From assembly GCA_900550035.1 (NCBI GenBank), contig URQS01000054.1:1-22191 (forward strand): DNA of 22,191 bases, written 5' to 3'. A program made the position numbers and the translations under genes. The notes below the pieces were generated by a model. The model was not told the DNA's origin. It saw nothing but the letters and a program-made list of their open reading frames with translations, and did no database searches. This document shows positions 15,584-22,191 of the stretch, piece after piece (position 1 is the first letter of the stretch; each line of letters opens with the position of its first letter). The stretch is from an uncultured Prevotella sp. (GTDB lineage: Bacteria > Bacteroidota > Bacteroidia > Bacteroidales > Bacteroidaceae).

Positions 15584-16360
15584 TTATCGTCTACCATTTC
15601 TTTTGGGTGCAGATTTTTTCTTTGTCGCTACCTTGGGCTTCTTTTCCATTCCTGGCAGGTCTTTTATTATTCTTGCCTTTATTATTCGCACGTCTTCTAT
15701 GGGGCGGTCGTTCTTGTCACGCTCTACTCGTTGAATTTTGTCTACTACGTCCATTCCCTCCAGTACTTCGCCGAACACCGTGTATCCTCCGTCGAGATGT
15801 AGCGTGCCACCCACCGTTGTGTACTGCTCAATCATTTCGGGCGTCATCTTAATGCTGTCGTTGAAGACGGAGTCGAGGCGGTGTTGCTGCTTGGCAATGG
15901 CCTTCTCGCTCTGCTTCTTGCCGTAGACGATGTAGAACTGCGAACTGCTCGACTCGTGCTTCGGGTTAACATTGTCCGGCTCGCGGGCTGCTGCCAGAGC
16001 GCCACGCTTGTGGTAAATGCCTGGCAGACGTATTTCGGCAGGGATGTTATAGTCGAGCGAGTGTTCGCCAAGTTCCTCGCCCTTCTTGGCATTCTTGCTC
16101 CAAGGGTCGCCCGCCTGAATCATGAAGTCGGGAATGACACGGTGGAACAGCAACGAATCGTAGAAGTTGTGCTCGCGTATCAGCTTAAGGAAGTTGTCGC
16201 GATGGAGCGGAGTCTCGTTGTACAGTTGTACACGTATGTTGCCCATCGTGGTTTCAATCAGCACCTCGGGACGCTCGCCCGGTTTCACCACGGAGGTCTG
16301 GCCGTTAGCCGAAACCGCCGCAGCTATCAACATACACATTATTAATATATACTGTTTCAT
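15584..16360 (-). CDS. Periplasmic cyclophilin-type peptidyl-prolyl isomerase
   Basis: Catalyses cis-trans isomerisation of proline bonds in exported proteins. The 258-residue product has a signal peptide (QYILIMCMLIAAAVSANG). Cyclophilin motifs follow in order: VLIETTMGNIRVQLYNETP, FYDSLLFHRVIPDFMIQAGD (catalytic-site FHR segment), RGALAAAREPDNVN, SSSSQFYIVYG and LDGGYTVFGEVLEGMDVVD. About 40 residues between the QFYIVYG and LDGG motifs form an insertion seen in related Bacteroidetes proteins. The C-terminus is a basic tail (KKPKVATKKKSAPKRNGRR). The GH20 gene ends 65 nt upstream on the same strand, so the two could be co-transcribed. Confidence 0.92.
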   Translation of the reverse strand: MKQYILIMCMLIAAAVSANGQTSVVKPGERPEVLIETTMGNIRVQLYNETPLHRDNFLKLIREHNFYDSLLFHRVIPDFMIQAGDPWSKNAKKGEELGEHSLDYNIPAEIRLPGIYHKRGALAAAREPDNVNPKHESSSSQFYIVYGKKQSEKAIAKQQHRLDSVFNDSIKMTPEMIEQYTTVGGTLHLDGGYTVFGEVLEGMDVVDKIQRVERDKNDRPIEDVRIIKARIIKDLPGMEKKPKVATKKKSAPKRNGRR

Positions 16361-16425
16361 AAAATAAAAACGTTTTATGTGTTATACATTATTATATATA
16401 GTGACTGTCGCCAGTATGCCATTGG

Positions 16426-18438
16426 CTACTTCACAACAATCTCGTCGATAAACAGCCATCCGCCGTCCATTGTCGTATTGCCCTGCACACGTACGTAGCG
16501 AGCCTTGCTGTGGCCCTTCCATGCCAGTGTGCGATAGCCCGACTGGATGCTCTTGTCGACTGTTGATGTTGTAGAGTAGACCTCGTTGAAGTTCTTGCCG
16601 TCGTTGCTTACCGACACCTTGAAGTTTTCGGGGAAGAACACCCAAGCGCCGTAAGCCTGCATGAAGTCGACCGAAACAGACGACAGATTCTGCACCGAAC
16701 CGAGGTCGAGAGTGACGTCGAGGCAGTAGTCCTTGCCTATAAAGCCCTGCCATTTCTTGTCGCCGTAGGTCCATCCACCACGTATTCCGTCCACGAGCGA
16801 CTTGTCGCCACCGGCTACGTATTGCTTGGAGTAGGGGCGGTTGTAGATTACCTTGCAGCCAAGAGCCTTGTGCTTGGTGGGCTTCTTCGACTCGGGTCGC
16901 TCGCCCTTCTCATGTCGGATATCGAAAGTATTAACGCCCTGCTTTTGCAGAAGGTCGCATTGTGCAATTGCGCGACGGCGGAAGTCGGCATAGTTCTTAT
17001 GCTCGGTGCCGTTCCATCCCAATTCGGCTATAGCCAAAGCACGCGGATAGAGCATGTATTCCATGTGTTCGGGAGTGGGAATATATTCTGCCCAGAGGTT
17101 GCCCTGGATGCCTGTTATCATCTTGCGTTCAGCCTCAGGCAGGTCTTCGCCCGGCACATAGCTGTACACTTTCTCCAACGGCAGGTAGCCGCCTATAGCC
17201 TCGGGCTGCGATAGTGGAGCGTCTTGATAGGCATCGAGATAGCAGTAGGCACCCGGCGAGAGCACCACGTCGTAGCCGTGCTCGATAGCCTCGTGTGCCT
17301 TTTCGAGTCCGCGCCACACCATGACGGTAGTGTTGCGTGCCAAGTTGCCGGCAATCACCTCGTCCCAACCTACAAGCTGACGGCCGTAAGAGTTGAGGAA
17401 GCGTCCGAAGTGGGCAATAAGATTAGCCTGCAATCCGTCCTTGTCGCATCCCAGTTCCTTCATCTTGCGCTGGCACAGCGGACAGTCGCCCCACGACTGC
17501 TTGGCAGCCTCATCGCCTCCGACGTGAATGTACTTTGACGGGAAGATGTCCATCACCTCCTTCAGCACGTTCTCAAGGAAGTCGTAAGTAGCCACGCTGC
17601 CTGCGCAGAAGTCCATCTGCTCGTATGGCTTATGCGTACACGAGAGTTCGGGATAGGCAGCCATCACTTCGGCTGAGTGGCCCGGCATCTCTATTTCGGG
17701 AACAATCGTAATGCCTCGTTCGGCAGCGTAGGCTACGAGCTGACGCAGCTCGTCCTGGGTATAGTAGCCTCCGTGAGCGTCGGCAGAGCCTTCCATGGTG
17801 TATTTGGCTCCGTTGTTGCTCCACTCCTTCCATGTGCGTTCGGGTCGCCATGCAGCCATACGCGTCAAGAGCGGATAGCGCTTGATCTCGATACGCCAGC
17901 CCGCAGCGTCGGTGAGATGGAGGTGCAGACGGTTGAACTTGTATTGCGCCATCACGTCAATCTGCTTCTTGATGAAGCTGACAGGCTCAAAATGGCGCGA
18001 CACGTCGAGCATTATCGAGCGCCACTTGTAGGCTGGAGCGTCGTCGATGTCGCAAGCCATGATGCCCTGCTTGGTCTTGAGCTGGCCTATGGTCTGCCAT
18101 GCGTAGCGGAAAGCGTCAGCCGAAGCAGCGCTCACTACGATGGAGTCGGCTGTGACGTGCAGTCGGTAGGCTTCGGGCGACGATGCGTTCTGTAGCTTTA
18201 TAAGCTTGATGGTCTGCTTGGCTGTGGGGCTGTTGGTTTGCTGCCAAGAGCGTGTGTAGATGTTCTCGGCATCGGGTCCTGCCTCGTTCACAATCTTAAC
18301 GGTTGGTGCACTGGTACTGAAATAACCCTTGCCAGCCTTAAACGTTTGGGGCTTAGGCAAAAGATTCTGGGCGTTGGCATCCGTAGCCATAAACAGAGAG
18401 CCTACGGCGACAGCAATTGTGTATAATGACTTGTTCAT
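16426..18438 (-). CDS. GH20 beta-N-acetylhexosaminidase with C-terminal CBM32-like domain
   Basis: Removes terminal beta-linked GlcNAc or GalNAc from glycans. The 670-residue exported protein has a signal peptide (IAVAVGSLFMATDANA) and a GH20b-type N-terminal domain (about 25-140). The GH20 catalytic barrel starts at WRSIMLDVSRHFEPVSFIKK and includes LHLHLTDAAGWRIEIKRYP and IVPEIEMPGHS. It also has IHVGGDEAAKQSW, where D309-E310 are the expected catalytic pair of substrate-assisted hydrolysis. The last 140 residues (YCLDVTLDLGSVQNLSSVSV, RYVRVQGNT) resemble an F5/8 type C or CBM32 sugar-binding domain. The ATG at 18438 is preferred over one ten codons upstream because it starts the signal peptide directly. 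Confidence 0.93.
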   Translation of the reverse strand: MNKSLYTIAVAVGSLFMATDANAQNLLPKPQTFKAGKGYFSTSAPTVKIVNEAGPDAENIYTRSWQQTNSPTAKQTIKLIKLQNASSPEAYRLHVTADSIVVSAASADAFRYAWQTIGQLKTKQGIMACDIDDAPAYKWRSIMLDVSRHFEPVSFIKKQIDVMAQYKFNRLHLHLTDAAGWRIEIKRYPLLTRMAAWRPERTWKEWSNNGAKYTMEGSADAHGGYYTQDELRQLVAYAAERGITIVPEIEMPGHSAEVMAAYPELSCTHKPYEQMDFCAGSVATYDFLENVLKEVMDIFPSKYIHVGGDEAAKQSWGDCPLCQRKMKELGCDKDGLQANLIAHFGRFLNSYGRQLVGWDEVIAGNLARNTTVMVWRGLEKAHEAIEHGYDVVLSPGAYCYLDAYQDAPLSQPEAIGGYLPLEKVYSYVPGEDLPEAERKMITGIQGNLWAEYIPTPEHMEYMLYPRALAIAELGWNGTEHKNYADFRRRAIAQCDLLQKQGVNTFDIRHEKGERPESKKPTKHKALGCKVIYNRPYSKQYVAGGDKSLVDGIRGGWTYGDKKWQGFIGKDYCLDVTLDLGSVQNLSSVSVDFMQAYGAWVFFPENFKVSVSNDGKNFNEVYSTTSTVDKSIQSGYRTLAWKGHSKARYVRVQGNTTMDGGWLFIDEIVVK

Positions 18439-18472
18439 AGAATAAATAGGTTTGCGAGTTATTGTCAAGCCA

Positions 18473-18480
18473 CAAATTTA
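18473..18480 (-). promoter_or_regulatory. Putative -7 box for the GH20 gene
   Basis: The minus strand reads TAAATTTG, matching TAnnTTTG, 35 nt before the ATG at 18438. No clear -33 TTG is seen. Confidence 0.4.
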
Positions 18481-18568
18481 TATAAAAAATCCCGAATATT
18501 AAAGATAAGGAGTCCTTTTATAAGTAATTTTAAGGCTGTATGTTATTTCGTATGTCAGAATAAATTGC

Positions 18569-18576
18569 TACTTTTG
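18569..18576 (+). promoter_or_regulatory. Putative -7 box for the DUF4494-yggS pair
   Basis: TACTTTTG matches TAnnTTTG and lies 56 nt before the ATG at 18633. With the minus-strand box at 18473-18480 it marks a divergent promoter region. Confidence 0.45.
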
Positions 18577-18632
18577 CCGTTCGAAACAAAAGTAAGTGGA
18601 TAAAGACAATAATAACATAACATATCAGGAAA

Positions 18633-19124
18633 ATGAGATCAAGAACAGCAAACTGGTTTGAAACCACCGTGCGCTATGAGCGCCAGACAGAAGATGCAGG
18701 ACAGAAGAAGGTTAATGAGATATATGTAGTTGACGCTCTGACCTTCGGCGAGGCCGAGGAGACAATCACAAAGGAGATGGAGCCTTTCGTGACTGGCGAA
18801 TTTGAGGTGAAGAACATTTCACCGGCTTCGTATGGCGAAATCTTCTTCAGCGATAGCGATACTGACGACCGCTGGTACAAAGCCAAACTCTCGTTCATCA
18901 CTATCGACGAAAAGACTGCCAAGGAGAAGCGTTCGGCTGTTAACTTCCTCGTACAGGCAGCAACATTCAATGCTGCCGTAAAGAATATTGAGGACGCTAT
19001 GGGCAAGACTGCCATCGACTACATCATTGCAAACATATCTGAAACAAAGATTATGGATGTATTCGAGCACAACGCTCCTGCCAAGAAGGAGGAGAAGAAC
19101 GATAAGCCAGAGTTTGAGGGATAA
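18633..19124 (+). CDS. DUF4494 domain protein
   Basis: A 163-residue cytoplasmic protein of a conserved Bacteroidetes family without known function. Recognisable parts are RSRTANWFETTVRYERQTED, KVNEIYVVDALTFGEAEETI, GEFEVKNISPASYGEIFFSD and WYKAKLSFITIDEKTAKEKR. There is no signal peptide, and the tail is charged (PAKKEEKNDKPEFEG). It is followed on the same strand by yggS after 178 nt that hold heptamer repeats, so co-transcription is possible. Confidence 0.8.
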   Translation: MRSRTANWFETTVRYERQTEDAGQKKVNEIYVVDALTFGEAEETITKEMEPFVTGEFEVKNISPASYGEIFFSDSDTDDRWYKAKLSFITIDEKTAKEKRSAVNFLVQAATFNAAVKNIEDAMGKTAIDYIIANISETKIMDVFEHNAPAKKEEKNDKPEFEG

Positions 19125-19125
19125 A

Positions 19126-19293
19126 TTCAATTGATAGTTGAAAGTTGGGAATTTAGAGTTGAAAGTTATGATTACCTATATTTAATTATAATGTTGTTAT
19201 CGTTGTTAACGACAATGCATATCATAACTCTCAACTCTCAACTTTCAATTCTCAACCTAAAAAACTCAACTCTCAATTCTCAATTATAATAAG
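19126..19293. repeat. Heptamer tandem repeats in inverted arms
   Basis: The right part (about 19225-19287) is a degenerate 7-nt tandem repeat with consensus ACTCTCA (ACTCTCA, ACTCTCA, ACTTTCA, ATTCTCA and so on). The left part (19126-19172) carries the same heptamers on the opposite strand. The arms flank an AT-rich centre with a small palindrome (around TCGTTGTTAACGA). The two arms could pair into a long imperfect stem between DUF4494 and yggS. Confidence 0.75.
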
Positions 19294-19302
19294 GTTTAGG
19301 CT

Positions 19303-19980
19303 ATGGAAACAACAGACATTGCACGCCGTTTGGGCGAAGTCAAGAGCAGCCTGCCGCAAGGTGTAAGGCTGGTTGCTGTGAGCAAGTTTCATCCGTCTGA
19401 ATGTATCAAGGCGGCATACGACGCCGGTCAGCGCCTATTCGGCGAAAGCCGTGAGCAGGAACTTGCACGTAAGGTGGGTGAATTGCCTAATGACATAGAG
19501 TGGCACTTCATCGGACACTTGCAGACCAATAAGGTGAAGTACATCGCTCCATACATTTCGATGATTGACGCCGTTGACTCGCTCAAGCTCCTGCGCGAGA
19601 TAAACAAGCAGGCAAAGGCCAACGGACGTGTCATTAAGGTGCTGTTGGAACTGCACATAGCCGAGGAGGAAACCAAGTATGGACTGACGCTCGACTCTTG
19701 CCGCGAACTGCTTGAGGGTGGCGAATGGCGCGAGTTGCAGAATGTGCAGATATGTGGACTGATGATGATGGCATCGCATGTCGACGACACCAAACTCATA
19801 CGCGACGAGTTCTGTATGGCTGCCGACTTCTTCAACGAGGTGAAGCAGCGCTACTTTGCCGACGACGACAACTTCTGTGAGCGTTCGTGGGGAATGAGCC
19901 ACGACTATCATATTGCCGCCGAGTGCGGCTCGACAATGGTGCGTGTGGGCACTTACATATTTGGAGAGAGAGCGTATTGA
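19303..19980 (+). CDS. yggS: YggS/PLPBP family pyridoxal phosphate homeostasis protein
   Basis: A 225-residue cytoplasmic PLP-binding protein with an alanine-racemase-like barrel and no known enzymatic reaction. It maintains vitamin B6 and amino-acid homeostasis. Motifs: LVAVSKFHP (23-31) with K28 as the PLP lysine, LFGESREQEL, WHFIGHLQTNKVKYI, MIDAVDSLKLL, VLLELHIAEEETKYGL, ICGLMMMA, and the C-terminal phosphate-binding end WGMSHDYHIAAECGSTMVRVG. The family usually reads GMSxDxxxAIxxGSTxVRIG, so this is a standard member. Length is normal. A strong hairpin follows the stop. Confidence 0.95.
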   Translation: METTDIARRLGEVKSSLPQGVRLVAVSKFHPSECIKAAYDAGQRLFGESREQELARKVGELPNDIEWHFIGHLQTNKVKYIAPYISMIDAVDSLKLLREINKQAKANGRVIKVLLELHIAEEETKYGLTLDSCRELLEGGEWRELQNVQICGLMMMASHVDDTKLIRDEFCMAADFFNEVKQRYFADDDNFCERSWGMSHDYHIAAECGSTMVRVGTYIFGERAY

Positions 19981-19986
19981 ACAAAA

Positions 19987-20019
19987 TAAGCCCGATGTCA
20001 ATTGCTGACATCGGGCTTA
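19987..20019. terminator. Bidirectional hairpin terminator
   Basis: Perfect 14-bp arms (19987-20000 and 20006-20019) around a 5-nt loop, with AT-rich flanks but no long T-run. It lies between the convergent yggS (ends 19980) and topoisomerase III (ends 20046) genes. Confidence 0.85.
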
Positions 20020-20045
20020 ATAATTATATCCATTGCTCAATCGAG

Positions 20046-22118
20046 TTATTGCTTGAACAGGGCGCGGTAGGTGCATCCGTTGCGCCACTCGCTACATCCG
20101 TATGCCGTGCGTCCCTTTATTATTGTGCCCTTGCCGCATAGCGGGCACACCGTTCCTATTATGCTGTCATCGGCAGTTGGCGTTTGTTCTGACTTAGGTG
20201 GAGTAGGAATGGCGGTAGCAGGCTTTTGCACCTTGGCTGCTGCACCATTGGCAGACGGCTTCGCGGTTTTGGGTGAAGCCTTCTTTTTTGTTTTCTTTTT
20301 CAAGTCTTCTTCGGTCAGGGTGGTGACACGGCGGTTGCTGTTGTCGCGCAGCACGTCGTATACAATCTCCGTAATCTGCTGTTTCAGTCCGTTGATGAAG
20401 TCGGCAGCGTCGTACTTGCGGTGTTCGATGTCGCGCAGCTTCTTCTCCCATATACCAGTCAGCTCACAACTCTTGAGCAGTTCCTCATGAATGATGTCTA
20501 TCAGTTCAATACCGGTAGCCGTAGCCACAAGGTTCTTGCGCTCGCGTCGGATATAGTGGCGCTTGAAGAGGGTCTCGATGATTCCGGCGCGCGATGACGG
20601 TCGGCCGATGCCGTTCTCCTTCAGCGCAGCACGCAGGGTCTCGTCCTCGACAAACTTACCCGCTGTCTCCATAGCTCTGAGCAGCGTTGCCTCGGTGTAG
20701 TACTTGGGCGGCGTGGTCCACTTCTCGCTCAGCGTAGGCGTATGAGGTCCGCTCTCGCCCTTGGTGAATGTTGGCAGGGTGCGCTCTTCGTCCTTGTGTT
20801 CCTCGTCATCGTTCGTTGCAGAGTCGTTTTGTTGTGCGTAGACGGCGCGCCATCCAGGCGACAGAATCTCCTTTCCGCTTGTCTTGAACTCCACATCGTC
20901 CACAGTACCCAATACGGTAGTGGTAGAGAACTTGCAGTCGGGATAGAACACGGCAATGAATCGGCGTGCAATGAGGTCGTAGACGTTGCGTTCCATGTCT
21001 GTAAGGCTTGTTGCCGGTACGCCGGTGGGGATTATGGCGTGGTGGTCGGTCACCTTCGACGAGTCGAACACACGCTTCGATTTGGTGAGTTTCTTGCCCA
21101 ATAGGGGTTGCATTAGTGCTTCGTAGTGTCGGCTTATGCCCGACAGTATCGACGGACACTTGGGGTAGATGTCGTCGCTGAGGTATTGGGTGTCTACACG
21201 CGGGTATGTGGTGAGCTTGCGCTCGTACAGTCCCTGTATGAGTTTCAGGGTGGTCTCGGCGCTGTAAGCAAACTTGCGGTTGCACTCCACCTGCAGCGAT
21301 GTTAGGTCGAACAGGCGTGGCGGTGCCTCCGTGCCGTTCTTTTTCGTTACGGCGTTGACGGTGAAGGGCTTGTCGGCTATGGTTGCAAATGCAGCCTCGC
21401 CCTCCTCCTTGGTTGTGAACTTGCCCTTGGTGGCGGTGAATGTGGTGTCGCGATATACGGTGGCAAGAACCCAGTAAGGCTCCGGCTCAAACGAGTCGAT
21501 TTCCTTTTGGCGGTTTACGATTAGAGCCAGTGTAGGAGTCTGCACACGTCCTATGGACAGCACCTGTCGGTTCTGTGCGTACTTCAGGGTGTAAAGACGT
21601 GTGGCGTTCATGCCCAGAATCCAGTCGCCGATGGCACGGCTCAGTCCGGCAATGTACAGCGGTTGGTATTCGTCCTGGTCCTTGAGCGAGTTGAATCCCT
21701 CGCGTATTGCCTCGTCGGTCATCGACGAAATCCACAATCGTTTGACGGGACACTTCGCTCCAGCCTTCTGCATCACCCATCGCTGAATCAGCTCACCCTC
21801 CTGACCGGCGTCACCGCAGTTGATGATGCCGTCGGCGGCTTGCATGAGTCGCTCTATAACGGCAAACTGTCGTTTTATGCCGTCGTCGTCAATAAGTTTG
21901 ATACCGAAACGTGGTGGAATCATAGGTAGCGACGCAAGGCTCCAATGCTTCCACATGTCGGTATAGTCGTTAGGTTCCTTCAGCGTACAAAGGTGGCCGA
22001 AGGTCCACGTCACTTGGTAGCCATTGCCCTCCATATATCCATTATGGGCACTCGTTGCGCCCAGTATTCGGGCTATATCTTTGGCTACGCTTGGTTTCTC
22101 GGCTATACAGACAATCAT
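20046..22118 (-). CDS. topB: DNA topoisomerase III (type IA)
   Basis: Relaxes and decatenates DNA by passing single strands. The 690-residue protein has the TOPRIM domain at the N-terminus (VCIAEKPSVAKDIARILGA, E7 and NCGDAGQEGEL at 100-110). Type IA core motifs follow: SRAIGDWILGMNATRLYT, LSIGRVQTPTLALIV, and the active-site YPRVDTQYL with catalytic Y305. GIGRPSSRAGIIETL lies in domain IV. The C-terminus has a lysine-rich linker (DLKKKTKKKASPKTAKPS) and one zinc-ribbon-like module (CPLCGKG, then GCSEWRNGCTYR). The second acidic residue of the TOPRIM DxD pair is replaced by G105. The start at 22118 is the first ATG of the conserved N-terminus. Size suits a chromosomal Bacteroidetes TopB. Confidence 0.93.
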   Translation of the reverse strand: MIVCIAEKPSVAKDIARILGATSAHNGYMEGNGYQVTWTFGHLCTLKEPNDYTDMWKHWSLASLPMIPPRFGIKLIDDDGIKRQFAVIERLMQAADGIINCGDAGQEGELIQRWVMQKAGAKCPVKRLWISSMTDEAIREGFNSLKDQDEYQPLYIAGLSRAIGDWILGMNATRLYTLKYAQNRQVLSIGRVQTPTLALIVNRQKEIDSFEPEPYWVLATVYRDTTFTATKGKFTTKEEGEAAFATIADKPFTVNAVTKKNGTEAPPRLFDLTSLQVECNRKFAYSAETTLKLIQGLYERKLTTYPRVDTQYLSDDIYPKCPSILSGISRHYEALMQPLLGKKLTKSKRVFDSSKVTDHHAIIPTGVPATSLTDMERNVYDLIARRFIAVFYPDCKFSTTTVLGTVDDVEFKTSGKEILSPGWRAVYAQQNDSATNDDEEHKDEERTLPTFTKGESGPHTPTLSEKWTTPPKYYTEATLLRAMETAGKFVEDETLRAALKENGIGRPSSRAGIIETLFKRHYIRRERKNLVATATGIELIDIIHEELLKSCELTGIWEKKLRDIEHRKYDAADFINGLKQQITEIVYDVLRDNSNRRVTTLTEEDLKKKTKKKASPKTAKPSANGAAAKVQKPATAIPTPPKSEQTPTADDSIIGTVCPLCGKGTIIKGRTAYGCSEWRNGCTYRALFKQ

Positions 22119-22191
22119 TATTACTACTTTTATTTTAGTTTCGCAAGCGAAAGTAGTTAAGAAGTTAAGGAGTTGTCGCGCCCTACGGTCG
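22119..22191 (-). other. topB leader with nested inverted repeats
   Basis: Upstream of topB are the inverted repeats TTTCGC/GCGAAA (22139-22152) and ACTACTTT/AAAGTAGT (22123-22130 with 22150-22157), then TTAACTTC-type repeats read on the minus strand. A TACTTTCG sequence is near the -7 consensus but lacks the final TTTG. The window ends before any upstream gene. Confidence 0.35.

Noticed and set aside
19219..19293. Short repeats as a CRISPR array
   Set aside because: The unit is only 7 nt, degenerate, with no spacers, and no cas gene is present.

Overview
The window looks like chromosomal DNA of a Bacteroidales bacterium, most likely Prevotella or a close relative. The reasons are the protein families (DUF4494, a Bacteroidetes-type topoisomerase III, secreted GH29, GH20 and PNGase F enzymes, an OMP_b-brl_3-type barrel fragment), the weak Shine-Dalgarno signals, and repeated TAnnTTTG boxes (the Bacteroidetes -7 promoter element). 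No rRNA, tRNA or CRISPR array is visible. Everything here was read by eye, without database searches.

Layout. Positions 65-2842 hold a PNGase F-like glycoamidase and a GH29 alpha-L-fucosidase, both on the minus strand, separated by a striking 39-nt inverted repeat. A divergent promoter region leads to a 1297-residue plus-strand protein (3054-6947) with a Schlafen-type AlbA_2 domain near its C-terminus and otherwise no recognisable domains. Positions 6967-14300 form an AT-richer patchwork of genes and gene remnants, almost all on the minus strand: the 3' end of a DnaQ-like exonuclease gene, a clostripain-family lipoprotein, the 5' part of an IS66-family transposase gene, a twin-domain retropepsin-like protease, an ORF6N-domain gene broken by an in-frame stop, a DinD-RhuM fusion gene, a short piece of a type I restriction methylase gene (hsdM), a piece of a serine recombinase gene and the 3' end of an outer-membrane barrel gene. 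I read this as a decayed genomic island in which an exonuclease gene and a barrel gene have each lost their 5' end.

From 14367 the sequence returns to core-like genes: a secreted TIM-barrel glycosidase-like protein, a convergent periplasmic cyclophilin and GH20 beta-hexosaminidase, then DUF4494 and YggS (plus strand), and topoisomerase III (minus strand). Two strong bidirectional hairpin terminators separate the convergent genes.

Functionally, PNGase F, fucosidase and hexosaminidase are complementary exported activities for taking apart N-glycans or mucin-type glycans, and the TIM-barrel protein may add to them. The island holds exported proteases plus relics of restriction-modification and mobile DNA. 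The best candidates for new biology are the large AlbA_2 protein, the three near-identical palindromes in and before the ORF6N gene, the DinD-RhuM fusion left beside a ruined hsdM, and the two-domain single-chain retropepsin.
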